The position numbers and the translations under genes are program-made. From Kocuria tytonis (GTDB lineage Bacteria; Actinomycetota; Actinomycetes; Actinomycetales; Micrococcaceae), in assembly GCF_003226895.2 (NCBI RefSeq), contig NZ_PNJG02000001.1:930001-994000 (forward strand): 64,000 bases of DNA, given 5' to 3'. Shown here in pieces: positions 44,264 through 53,294 of the stretch. The notes under the pieces were generated by a model. That model had not been told where the DNA came from. It did no database searches and worked only from the letters and a program-made list of their open reading frames with translations. Each line of letters opens with the position of its first letter. Position 1 is the first letter of the stretch.

Positions 44264-45736
44264 CTACATGGCGAGGTCGCCGAGGACCCACATCCAGCCG
44301 GTGCCCACCACGGTCCAGATGACAATGATCGCGACGGACATGATGAAGGCGACCTTGAACCACTCGGAGACCTTGACGTACCCGGAGCCGTAGACCACGC
44401 CGGACGGGCCGGACGCGTAGTGGCTGATGGCGCCGAAGAGGTTGCCGATGAAGCCGAGAGCGAGGGCCGCAAACATCGGCGGGGCACCGGCGGTGATGGC
44501 CGCGCCCAGGAACACGCCGTACATGGCGACGATCTGCGCGGTGTTCGAGGCGAACATGTAGTGCGCGTAGAAGTAGACGAGCGCCAGGATGGCAAAGGCA
44601 ACAGCCCAGGGCATGCCACCGACGGCACCGGAAACCACCGAGCCGATCCAGGTGATGACTCCCAGGTTGTTCAGGTTCTCCGCCATGCCCACCAGGACCG
44701 CGAAGAAGATCAGGGTGTTCCAGGCGGAGCCGTTCTTGGCCATGTCGTTCCAGGTGAGCACCTTGGTCACCAGCAGCACCGCAATGCCGACGAAGGCCGC
44801 CGTGGTGGCGTTGACGCCAATGGCCGTGCCGAAGACCCACAGCAACAGGAGCAGTACGAACGTGGCCGCCATGATGATCTCGCCGCGGGTCATGGACCCC
44901 ATCTTCTGCAGCTCGCTGCGGGCCATGGTGGGTGCTTCCGGCGTGCTCTTCAGCGTGGGCGGGTAGATCTTCATGAGCAGCCACGGGACCACCGCCAGGC
45001 TCACGAGGCCGGGGATCAGCGCGGCCAGGGCCCACTGGCCCCAGGAGATGTGGACGCCGAGCTTCTCCGCGGAGGCCACGGCCAGCGGGTTGCCGGCCAT
45101 GGCGGTGATGAACATGGCGCTGGTGATCACGTTGACGTGGGCGGCGGTGAACGTGAGGTAGGAGCCGAGCTTCCTGCGGGACTCGTCGGTGTCCGGGGTG
45201 GAGCCCTGGACCTCGGCGACGGAGCGGACGATCGGATAGATCACGCCACCGGCGCGGGCCGTGTTGGACGGCGTGGCCGGTGCGAGCAGAAGGTCCGTGA
45301 CGGCCATGCCGTAGGCGATGCCCAGGGGCGATTTGCCCAGCACGGAGAGGAACATCAGGGCGATGCGGCGGCCCAGCCCGGTGAGCAGGAATCCGTCCGC
45401 GATGAAGAACGCCGCGACGATGAGCAGCACCGCGGAGTTGGAGAATCCACTCAGCGCCTCCCCGCCCTTGACGTCCATGGCGCCGGTGATCATGGCCGTG
45501 GCCAGCCCGATCAGCGCCACCGAGGGGGTGGGCAGGGGCTGCAGGATGAGCCCCAGGATGGTCGCGACGAAGATGCCGAGCATGTGCATGCCGCGGGGGT
45601 CCACGCCCTCGGGTGCCGGGATGAAGAAGATCACCGCACCCACGAGGAGCATGAGCCCGAACTTCCAGAGCATCGAGACAGTGTCTCGGCTCATGGTTCT
45701 GGATTCGTGGGTGGAATCAACCTGATGGCCGGACAT
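44264..45736 (-). CDS. DASS family carboxylate transporter
   Basis: 490-residue polytopic membrane protein of the divalent anion:sodium symporter family (CitT/SdcS/YflS type). Paired SNT-like hairpin motifs are present: PATPSNTARAGGVIYPI in the first half and ASNTAQIVAMY in the second, plus SGPSGVVYGSGYV. It is convergent with sdhCAB, which makes succinate, malate, fumarate or 2-oxoglutarate likely substrates. ATG 45736 is clear. Sodium coupling is a family inference. Confidence 0.85.
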   Translation of the reverse strand: MSGHQVDSTHESRTMSRDTVSMLWKFGLMLLVGAVIFFIPAPEGVDPRGMHMLGIFVATILGLILQPLPTPSVALIGLATAMITGAMDVKGGEALSGFSNSAVLLIVAAFFIADGFLLTGLGRRIALMFLSVLGKSPLGIAYGMAVTDLLLAPATPSNTARAGGVIYPIVRSVAEVQGSTPDTDESRRKLGSYLTFTAAHVNVITSAMFITAMAGNPLAVASAEKLGVHISWGQWALAALIPGLVSLAVVPWLLMKIYPPTLKSTPEAPTMARSELQKMGSMTRGEIIMAATFVLLLLLWVFGTAIGVNATTAAFVGIAVLLVTKVLTWNDMAKNGSAWNTLIFFAVLVGMAENLNNLGVITWIGSVVSGAVGGMPWAVAFAILALVYFYAHYMFASNTAQIVAMYGVFLGAAITAGAPPMFAALALGFIGNLFGAISHYASGPSGVVYGSGYVKVSEWFKVAFIMSVAIIVIWTVVGTGWMWVLGDLAM

Positions 45737-46053
45737 TTCTGCCTCCGAGTGTCGCTCCGGTGTGAGACCCTTCTTGCCTCAATTTTAGACCCGGGACCAG
45801 GGGAAAAACGGTTCCCCGGGCATGCGGCGGCGACCTGATTCGTGTTTCCCGTCACCATTCATCGGGTGACCATAGGCAGGGGGTCAAAGGCCGGATGCCA
45901 GTCGGTGAAGGAACGGGGCTTCATCGGGCACAGCAACATTCCTCACCAATGAAGGGTCGGACAATCTTCTCGGGCATCCCAGAAATTCGCCATAAGCGTC
46001 GGCCACAAAGTCACCTGGCACAACCGATCCGAACAACGACAGTTCAGCCCGGC
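45737..46053. other. 317-base intergenic region at edge of accessory island
   Basis: Holds the promoter of the DASS gene (an AT-rich stretch lies near 45775-45790) and the region after the toxin gene. No ORF, repeat or clear hairpin seen. Confidence 0.4.
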
Positions 46054-46308
46054 TCAGTAGTGGTATCGAGCCTGCAAGATCACGAGATCCTCACCAGTCA
46101 CGAGGTAGACGAGCCGGTGCTCCTCGTTGATGCGCCGCGACCACGAGCCCCGCGCCCCGTACTTCAACTGCTCCGGCTTGCCGATGCCCTCGAACGGCTC
46201 GCGCAGGCAGGCATCGATGAGCAGGTTGATCCGCTTGAGGATTCTCCGGTCGGAGGTCTGCCAGTACGTGTAGTCCTCCCAGGCGGCCTCATCCCAGACC
46301 AGCCGCAT
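46054..46308 (-). CDS. yoeB: YoeB/Txe family mRNA interferase toxin
   Basis: 84-residue RelE-fold endoribonuclease that cleaves mRNA on the ribosome. The family core is KPEQLKYGARGSWSRRINEEHRLVY with catalytic Glu and Arg, and the C-terminus ends RYHY, supplying the general acid/base His83-Tyr84 pair as in E. coli YoeB. It starts one base after the antitoxin stop, the standard yefM-yoeB order. Confidence 0.93.
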   Translation of the reverse strand: MRLVWDEAAWEDYTYWQTSDRRILKRINLLIDACLREPFEGIGKPEQLKYGARGSWSRRINEEHRLVYLVTGEDLVILQARYHY

Positions 46309-46587
46309 TCAGACGTCCCGAGCCTGGCTGACCGACTCGTCGGAACGGTCGAGCTCGTGGACCTGGGTCTTCCCGACACGGGCACGATCGTAGGCGTCGA
46401 GAAGCCTGCGGGCGTTCGACGGCGACCGGAACAGGTAGGCGGTCTCCTGCCACGCCGCGTACTCGTCGGCGGGCATGAGCACCGCGTTGCCCTTCCGAGA
46501 GACGATCTCGATGGCTTCCTGGTCCTCGTTCACGCGCTCGATGAGCGGGAAGAGAGTCTTGCGGGCCTCGCTGGCGCTGATGGACAT
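46309..46587 (-). CDS. yefM: YefM/Phd family antitoxin
   Basis: 92-residue antitoxin that binds its operator and neutralises YoeB. The N-terminal Phd fold reads SISASEARKTLFPLIERVNEDQEAIEIVSRKGNAVLMPADEYAAW; the C-terminal half (LFRSPSNARRLLDAYDRAR) wraps the toxin. A palindrome lies just upstream, consistent with autoregulation. Confidence 0.93.
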   Translation of the reverse strand: MSISASEARKTLFPLIERVNEDQEAIEIVSRKGNAVLMPADEYAAWQETAYLFRSPSNARRLLDAYDRARVGKTQVHELDRSDESVSQARDV

Positions 46588-46604
46588 GGAGTACCTTCCC
46601 TACG

Positions 46605-46635
46605 TTGACTGGTACAGGTTTATGGTACCAATCAA
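46605..46635 (-). promoter_or_regulatory. YefM operator-like inverted repeat
   Basis: TTGACTGGTAC at 46605 and GGTACCAATCAA ending at 46635 form an inverted repeat (10 of 12 positions match), 18 bases upstream of yefM. Its GGTAC cores resemble the TGTACA-based boxes bound by YefM-YoeB. Confidence 0.65.
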
Positions 46636-46758
46636 CACTCTGGGGTGGGCCGCATGACGACGATCAGGCATGGGCCTCCCTCACTGGGGACGTTGCCGAC
46701 GCGAGCGAGCACTGCAGCTGCTGCTCTCCAGGGTTAGCCGCAGGAGGCAGTTCAGGAG

Positions 46759-47061
46759 TCATGCAACGGCAAGAGGGGTTATCTCTGCAATTCGTTCTCC
46801 CGCGCGATCCTCCGCGCAGTCCAACTCGTAGTGGCTCTGCAGATTGAGCCAGAACTCGGCCGATGTCCCGAAGTAACGCGCCAAACGGAGGGCTGTGTCC
46901 GCGGTGATCCCCCGCTTGCTGTGCACGATTTCGTTGATCCTCCGGGGAGGCACCCCGATGGCGACGGCGAGCTTGTTCTGCGTGATGCCGAATTCTTCGA
47001 TGAAGTCCTCCATCAGAACTTCTCCCGGGTGGATCGGCTCGATCTTGTCAGTGGTAGTCAA
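46759..47061 (-). CDS. higA: HigA family antitoxin
   Basis: 100-residue XRE antitoxin: IHPGEVLMEDFIEEFGITQNKLAVAIGVPPRRINEIVHSKRGITADTALRLARYFGTSAEFWLNLQ is a textbook HigA/VapI domain. I choose TTG 47061 (14-base overlap with higB), because the longer frame from 47121 adds 20 residues without homology. Toxin-first order is normal for higBA. It represses its own operon and blocks HigB. Confidence 0.88.
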   Translation of the reverse strand: MTTTDKIEPIHPGEVLMEDFIEEFGITQNKLAVAIGVPPRRINEIVHSKRGITADTALRLARYFGTSAEFWLNLQSHYELDCAEDRAGERIAEITPLAVA

Positions 47062-47329
47062 CGATCTCGACCTCCTCTGGTCCTGCGTCTGTCCATGTGA
47101 AGCAGATCCGCCACTGGTCATTGATGCGGATGGTGTGCTGCCCCGCCCTGCTTCCCACCAGCGCCTCCAGTCGGTTCCCCGGTGGGCTCCGAAGGTCTCT
47201 CAGTGACACCGCCGAGCCTACTTGCCTTAGTTTGCGCAACGCCGCCCTACGGATCCTCGGATCGATAGATCGCGCCCGTTCACGGTTCCACAGTCGCTCC
47301 GTGTCCCTGCTGGCGAAGGATCTGATCAC
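47048..47329 (-). CDS. higB: HigB/RelE family toxin
   Basis: 93-residue ribosome-dependent mRNase. ARSIDPRIRRAALRKLRQVGSAVSLRDLRSPPGNRLEAL and the core QHTIRINDQWRICFTWTDAGPEEVEIVDYH match the plasmid-maintenance killer family; Arg-Ile-Asn-Asp-Gln-Trp-Arg is the diagnostic segment. First gene of the higBA pair. Its promoter lies in the 140-base gap upstream next to ATPase debris. Confidence 0.9.
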   Translation of the reverse strand: MIRSFASRDTERLWNRERARSIDPRIRRAALRKLRQVGSAVSLRDLRSPPGNRLEALVGSRAGQHTIRINDQWRICFTWTDAGPEEVEIVDYH

Positions 47330-47470
47330 GAGACGAGTCTATAACGCAATCCGTCAATAACGCTAGACGTTAAACCTGAGCTCAACCCGCTTGCGGGCAC
47401 CATCCACCCCACGCGAAGAACCGGGAGTCCACTTCGCCCTCAGCCGGCTCAGCCCAGGCCGACAGGCCCC

Positions 47471-47761
47471 TCAGGAGCCGAAGCTGGCGAGCGTCATCAC
47501 AGCGATGTCGTCCTTCCACCTGTAGGCAGCTGGTTCTGTCGTGCAGATCAGAGGATCCACGAAGCATGGCCCCAGCTGTTCGCGCAGCCAGCGCAGGTGC
47601 TTGCCTTCGGAATCGCTGACAGCCGCCGCGAGGTCACCTCCACGCCGACGACGACGCAGTTGTGGTTTTGCCCAAGGCCTTGGAACCGCCGAGTATGGAC
47701 TGCCATCTCCCCCAAAGAAGTCACCCAGGTCAAGATCCACGATGCGACGGCTGTACGTCAC
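47471..47761 (-). pseudogene. Remnant of DUF4143-type ATPase
   Basis: Start SRRIVDLDLGDFF resembles the beginning of AAA ATPases with a C-terminal DUF4143. The end (SEGKHLRWLREQLGPCFVDPLICTTEPAAYRWKDDIAVMTLASFG) matches the last strand and helices of DUF4143. The Walker motifs and everything between are missing. The VVVGVEV strand that should precede this end is in another frame (47548-47733). A large internal deletion plus a frameshift explains this. Confidence 0.6.
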
Positions 47762-47939
47762 GGTTCAACCATGCCGTTAGCAGGCGTGGAACTAGACAAG
47801 ACGCATAATCCGCACTCGCAAGGCCGTCGACAGGTTACCACCACGCCGACCCCTTCGAAGTAAGTCGAAATTCGACCACATGAGGTTGAAGCCTATGCGC
47901 CCTTCGTATGAGGGGCACCGCACCAGAATACCTATAAGA

Positions 47940-47964
47940 GGCTCTTCACAGATGAGGGTGTAGC
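47940..47964 (+). repeat. IS left terminal inverted repeat
   Basis: 25 bases identical to the reverse complement of 49351-49375. Confidence 0.9.
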
Positions 47965-48058
47965 CCGGACGGAGGCGGTCGGCGTGGTGGTGTCCGGGTA
48001 GACGTCGAGGCCTCCCCAGGATGGAAGTTCCTACGCTTGCCATCCGAGAGGCCTCGAC

Positions 48059-49369
48059 GTGCCCCAGGCTACCTTCACCGATCCCAATCTCGACGCGTTC
48101 TGCCGCCTCGATGAGCTCGGACTCACCACCATCAGACAGCGGATCGACTCTGATCGGGCGGTGCTGGAGTGCCGAGTCCGCGCTGTCGAGGATCTCGACC
48201 GGTGGTGTCGGAACTGCGGTCAGGCTGGCATCTCGCGGGGCACGGTCACCCGCCGCCTTGCCCACGTCCCGCTGGGGCACCGGCCCACGCAGCTGAAGCT
48301 GCGAATTCGCCGCTACCGGTGCCCTGACTGCGCGGCTGCCTGGCGGCAGAACACCACGGCGGCGGCTGAGCCGCGGGCGAAGCTCTCCCGCCACGCTGCC
48401 CTGTGGGCGCTGCGCGCCGTGGTGATCGATCGGCTCTCGATGACGCGTGTTGCTGCCGGGCTGAGAGTCGCTTGGAACACCGCGAACGATGCCGTGCTGC
48501 AGATCGGGCACCGCCTGCTGATCCAGGACCCCGCACGACTGAACGGGGTGCAGGCCATTGGTGTTGACGAGCATGTCTGGTCCCACACCGGGCACGGCTC
48601 GAAGTACGTCACGGTGATCATCGATCTCACCCCGATCCGTACGGGTACAGGCCCCTCGCGCTTGCTGGACATGGTCCCGGGGCGGTCGAAGCAGGTCTTC
48701 AAGCACTGGCTGGGCGCCCGCACGCCCGAGTTCCAGATCGAGATCGTGGCGATGGACGGCTTCACCGGCTACAAGACCGCCGCCGCCGAAGAGGTTCCGC
48801 GCGCGAGGGCGGTAATGGATCCCTTCCACGTTGTGGCCCTGGCCGGGGAGAAGATCGATCAGTGCCGCCAACGTATCCAGCAGGGCACCCTGGGGCACCG
48901 GGGACGTTCTAGGGATCCGATCTACGGGATCCGGCGGGTTCTGCACACCGGGGCCGGGCTGCTGACCAGCCGCCAGGCCGCCCGGTTGGAGGCGGTCTTC
49001 GCCTGCGACGCTCATGTGGAGGTCGAGGTTACCTGGGGCGTGTATCAGCGGATCGTGGCCGCCTACCGCGACCCCGGCCGGGCAGCTGGGAAGCGGCAGA
49101 TGCAGGCCGTGATCGCTTCCCTGGGCCACGGGGTTCCCGAGCAGCTCACGGAGCTGATCACGCTGGGCAGGACGCTGAAACGGCGGGCGGCGGATGTGCT
49201 GGCGTTCTTCGATTACCCGGGTTCGAGCAACGGACCGACCGAGGCGATCAACAGGCGGCTGGAGCATCTGCCGGGCACCGCGTTGGGGTTCCGAAACCTG
49301 GGCCACTACATCACCCGATCACTGCTGGACACCGGAGGGTTCAGGACAGCGCTACACCCTCATCTGTGA
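48059..49369 (+). CDS. tnp: ISL3 family transposase
   Basis: 436-residue DDE transposase. A zinc-finger domain (CRNCGQAG, then YRCPDC) precedes a helix-turn-helix; the catalytic core shows VDEHVWSHTGHGSKYVTVIIDL, MDGFTGYKTAAAEEVPRARAVMDPFHVVALAGEKID and the terminal glutamate in SSNGPTEAINRRLEHL. GTG 48059 is the likely start, embedded in a CGTCGAGGCCTC inverted repeat that may limit translation. Full length, with no stop or frameshift. Confidence 0.93.
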   Translation: MPQATFTDPNLDAFCRLDELGLTTIRQRIDSDRAVLECRVRAVEDLDRWCRNCGQAGISRGTVTRRLAHVPLGHRPTQLKLRIRRYRCPDCAAAWRQNTTAAAEPRAKLSRHAALWALRAVVIDRLSMTRVAAGLRVAWNTANDAVLQIGHRLLIQDPARLNGVQAIGVDEHVWSHTGHGSKYVTVIIDLTPIRTGTGPSRLLDMVPGRSKQVFKHWLGARTPEFQIEIVAMDGFTGYKTAAAEEVPRARAVMDPFHVVALAGEKIDQCRQRIQQGTLGHRGRSRDPIYGIRRVLHTGAGLLTSRQAARLEAVFACDAHVEVEVTWGVYQRIVAAYRDPGRAAGKRQMQAVIASLGHGVPEQLTELITLGRTLKRRAADVLAFFDYPGSSNGPTEAINRRLEHLPGTALGFRNLGHYITRSLLDTGGFRTALHPHL

Positions 49370-49375
49370 AGAGCC
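49351..49375 (-). repeat. IS right terminal inverted repeat
   Basis: 25 bases identical to the reverse complement of 47940-47964; it contains the last codons of the transposase. Confidence 0.9.
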
Positions 49376-49465
49376 GTGAAGGTACCACAGGGTGTGGCAC
49401 TTTTTGCGTCTCTGGCTCCGGCGCAATCGGTCAGGGCCGGCGCCCGGTGTCGCTCCAGCAGGCCA

Positions 49466-49851
49466 TCAGGTAGAGGGTATGACGTCGATCAGTGCTGCAG
49501 CCGCTGCACGCGCGTCCGCGTGGGAGTCCTCTCGTATCGCCGTGAGTGGAGCGCGGTCGTCTAGACGTGGATTGCTTCCAACGAACCACGCGCCAGCCAC
49601 ATCCGGGGATTCGTGAGACTCCAGTAGCAAAAAATCTCTGCCGCCACCAGCAGACGTCGCTCGACTCGCGGATTCACCTCGAGCACAGAAGTACTGACCG
49701 CATCAGCCAGCGACCGGCGAGCACGCACGCCAGCGAGGGTCGCCGTGAGAAGTGGCCCCAGGGAATCCTGGAGCAACTGAGCGGCGCCAAGCACGTCTGG
49801 ACGCGATCGGCTGGAGCTTCCCCTGCGGGTCATCTCATCATCCTGTCGCAT
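49466..49851 (-). pseudogene. Frameshifted Xre/MbcA/ParS-like antitoxin
   Basis: ATG 49851 (or 49833) opens RPDVLGAAQLLQDSLGPLLTATLAGVRARRSL, which resembles the start of Xre/MbcA/ParS antitoxins, but stops at 49561. Another frame continues it as LLLESHESPDVAGAWFVGSNPRLDDRAPL, then ADARAAAAALIDVIP, to a stop at 49466. The WFxGxNPxLDDRAP motif is characteristic. Adding one T to the run of six at 49628-49633 joins them into about 129 codons. The toxin gene expected downstream is absent; the IS element abuts instead. Confidence 0.55.
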
Positions 49852-49893
49852 CTGTTGCTGGAAAGCACGTCAGGCCTGCGCCTCTCTGCAGTC

Positions 49894-49912
49894 GTCCCAC
49901 ATGGTGTGGGAC
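49894..49912. terminator. 8-bp hairpin between antitoxin-like gene and RM gene
   Basis: GTCCCACA-TGG-TGTGGGAC is a perfect hairpin 128 bases after the RM stop and 43 bases upstream of the antitoxin start. It could be a terminator or an antitoxin operator. Confidence 0.4.
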
Positions 49913-50039
49913 ATTTGAGTAGCTTGCTGTCCGAGACCCTGTGGCAGGTGCTCAGGCTGACAGCTCAGCTCAGGCGCTTCTTCACAGCGGATTTCAGCGA
50001 GGTCTGCAGTTGCTCGCGCACGGTCGACGCGATGAGCTC

Positions 50040-53000
50040 TTAACCCTGCAGCACGTCACCGTTTCCGTCCATCTGGACGAACTGCTTTGCCACTGCCTTG
50101 TCGAGCTCAGAGACGAGTTCAACAGTGGCGTCCTCGAACACGGGTGCGGCTCTGAACCGATCGCCCAGGATCTCAACGAGGTGATTGCCGAGCCGTGCTT
50201 TCTCGGCTTCGTTGTCGACTTCGAACAGAAGCGCCGGCACCTCCGACGGTGTAAGGGTCACCACCTCGTCGCCTTCGGTGAGGGCCTCAACAGTGGGCAG
50301 GAAGTTGTCATGACCTTCAACGAAGGCTTTAATGTCTCTGCGAAACTTGCCGCTTCCGGTAGAACCCGAGCGTGTTCGTCCAGCAGTGGCTTGGATCTCG
50401 CGCCGACGGCGACGGTGGGTAGTGTTGTCTGCCTCGGCGAACGCGGCGTCAGCGAGGGCGTCCGGGTCAGCGGCACCGGCGGCCTTGGCAACGGCGACGT
50501 TCAGAGTCCTCCAGAGGGCGATGGCGCTGCTCGGCATCTCGAACACCTTTGCATAGGTGGCCTTGCGGAATGCCCTGTATGCCTTGAGTACGGCAGCTTT
50601 GTCGGAGGCGCTGACCTTGGACCAGTTCAGTGCAAACCATTCCTGCACATTCTGAGTGGACACCCAGCGCACACCTTCACAGCCGACCTCGCTGCTGCGG
50701 TAGAGCGCCGCCAAGCTTCCGAACACACTTGCCAGGCTTGCAGCTACCGACTCCTGGTCAGTTAGCGGCACGCTGCTTGGCAGGGAGATGGCCTGGAAGT
50801 TGTCGGTGGTAACGAACGCCTTGTCGCTCCACCAGACCTGAGGCTGGAACTGCGGGTGGACCGAGACTGCAATGTGTGCCTTCTTCCAGTCGACCGACCA
50901 CCATGAAGCGCCCTTGGCTTTCACGCTGGGGGCATCGTGGGCACCCGCGCGACGTACCGCACGGATGTACTTCTCCAGCTCACCGCCCTTCGGAAGAGTC
51001 TTAGGGGCGCTTAGCACCCACCAGTCGACCTTGTTCACATCGAACTCACCAGTTGGCTCGTCCATCGGAGAGCGCAGCATCGGAGTGAGGTATTTCTTGT
51101 TGAAGGCAGTCTGGATGTCGAAGCCGCGTAGCTTTCTCCGAGCGCCGTTGCTCTGGGGGTCCAGGTCCTTCAAACGGTAGAAAGCATGCCCAAGCTTGTT
51201 TCCGCGGTAGATGGAGACATCGGTGATGTCCTGCAGCCGCAGAAGGTTCGGGCAGGCCTCGAAGTCGCGAAGCGCCTCTGGGTGAGCTCCGGCGATGAGC
51301 GCATCGCTGCGCGGAGGCAGACTCGACAGGTCACGCATAAGGTGATTGCCACACGGCCTCGGCAGACCGGCCGAAGTGTCTACGTCTCCATCGACGGGGT
51401 CGATGACGTTGACGAACTCGAACTTGCCGTGGCCACTTGCCCCCTTTGGCCTCGGCTCCATGAACATCGCAATGGGCGCCACCCGCGCGTCAGAGAACCA
51501 GACATCAGATTCGGAATGCCACACAGCTACGTCGTAGTTGGCCCGCACCCATCGCATCAAAGGCACGTGCTTCTCGTTCTGCAAGATCGAGGCCGGGAGC
51601 ACCAGCGCGATCCGACCTGACGGTTTGAGCCAGGCAGCGGCCAGCAAAATGAACCATGCGGCGAGGTTTACGTTGTCGGGCATACCCGCCGGGAGCACGT
51701 GTGTTCCGCCGCTTGCCGCGATCTTCGATAGATCCTTGCGGTAGTCCACGGGGGTGTCGGCCTTCTCGTCATACGGCGGATTGCCCAGCACCACGTCAAA
51801 TGCTGCAGGGAACGGCAGCCTGTAGGGACTCCCGTTTTGAGGCGTGACGTCCACCGCTAGTTCTCCGGGCCGGATGTCGAGCGCATCGCGGTTAGCGACA
51901 GCAGGGAAGTTGTGTCCCTTGTAGACGTCGCGGGTTGCAAGGTTGACCGTTGACAACTGGACTGCGAATGAATCCAAGTCGTTGCCGAATACCTGGGTCA
52001 ACACGTCTTCGTGGGACTTGGACTTGCGCAGTTCGTTGTAGGCCTCGACGAGAAAGGTGCCGCCCCCGGCACAGAAGCCGACGACCTTATCGTCCTCTGA
52101 TCGAACTGCCCACCGGGTCATTGCCCGCGCGAGCCGGGACTGGGTGTAGTGCTGCCCCATGTCCTGGCGTCGTTCCGAGGAGATCAGCCTCTCGAAGATT
52201 ACTCCGATGATCTCGGAATTGATATCGGCAAACTTGACCCCGTCCAAGACATCAAAGAGAGCTAGCCAAAGTGCTCGTAGAGAGTCGCTCTCGGCTCCGA
52301 GCACGAACCTGGCACCTTCGGACAGGGTGAAGATGGTCTCATAATCACCGGCCATCCGCATGGCCTCGTCGAGGTTCTCGAGGAAGGTCTGCAGCATCGC
52401 GGCCGACGTGCTGGGGGTGGTGCCCTTGAGGATCGGCTTGAGGGAGAAGTTGGGGCAGACAGTCTCGTAGAAGAGCCCGGAAGTCAGCACCTCGGCGGTG
52501 GCCTGCGCGACGAAGTAGCGTGAGACATCGGCCTTCGTCAGGTCGAAGTCCCGCTCCTTGGCCTCTTGCACGACTTCCTTGGGCAGCGTCAGCTGGTTGA
52601 CGTGGTCATTGAAGGCCGGCAGGGCTTCAATGATGATTGCGTCGGTCGACGACCTGAAGATCGTGAAATAGGCCTCGTCCTTGCCGGCCTCGCTGACGAC
52701 GATGTCCTCTGCCCGGGCTTCCCGCAGTTGCCGGAAAAAGTCCACGAGGCCCGGGCGCATGAGAGAGTCTCGGCGGGCGGCCGTGAGGTTGAGCCACCAG
52801 TCCTGGACCGCGATCTCTTTTTTCGTCCGCGAGGGTGATCCGGTCGCCGACGACCGTCGCGAGGTAGTCGTTCCCGTCGTACACGTCTGCGTTGAACAGG
52901 GCGATCTCAAGGAAGTTCGTCGTGAATGCGTACCGACTGCCTTTGTCCCTGGCCTTCGTTAGCGCATCGCTCACCTCACTCTCCACGTAAGTGTGGAGCC

Positions 53001-53226
53001 CCTTCAGTGTCTCCGGACGCTTGGCCTCCCCAGTCACCAGCAGCTCCCGCGTTCCGTCAGCGCGGCGGATCTCGACGTCCGGACGCTTGCGAGTCGACAG
53101 GACCGTGGTCTCCACCAGCCATTCGATGTCGAATCCCAAGACCTCGGCCCCCACAGCCTCGGCCAACTCGTTCAGGTCTGACATCATGCCGACCTCGTTG
53201 CGTCCTGTCGAAAGCCTCTTGGCCAT
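50040..53226 (-). pseudogene. Single-chain restriction-modification enzyme (Type IIG-like), frameshifted
   Basis: Two frames form one protein of about 1061 residues. The first (53226 to about 52815) has a nuclease-like domain with PD-(D/E)XK pattern: RPDVEIRR, then LLVTGEAKR (Asp50, Glu67, Lys69). The second (to 50040) carries an N6-adenine methylase: MGQHYTQSRLARAM (motif X), GFCAGGGTFLVEA (motif I, lacking the usual DP and GSG), LGNPPYDEK (motif IV, NPPY), then a long region for target recognition. The frames meet at a run of six A on the minus strand (GACGAAAAAAGAG); five A would read ADEKEIAVQDWW without a break. The AAA_13 gene lies 68 bases upstream on the same strand. Confidence 0.75.
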
Positions 53227-53294
53227 ACTCACCCTTTCCTCGCTGAACCAGCGCACCTCGCGACGCGTCAAGAGGCTGACGGGCCGCCCTACTT

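Larger units (their letters stand above)
47940..49375 (+). mobile_element. Complete ISL3-family insertion sequence
   Basis: 1436-bp element bounded by perfect 25-bp inverted repeats (47940-47964 and 49351-49375) that begin GGCTCTTCACAGATG. It has one transposase gene on the plus strand. The right repeat overlaps the end of that gene. No 8-bp target duplication is visible (CTATAAGA on the left, GTGAAGGT on the right), so flanking DNA has probably been deleted or recombined since insertion. Confidence 0.9.

Noticed and set aside
47932-49383. Eight-base target duplication around the IS
   Set aside because: The bases outside the two terminal repeats (CTATAAGA and GTGAAGGT) do not match.
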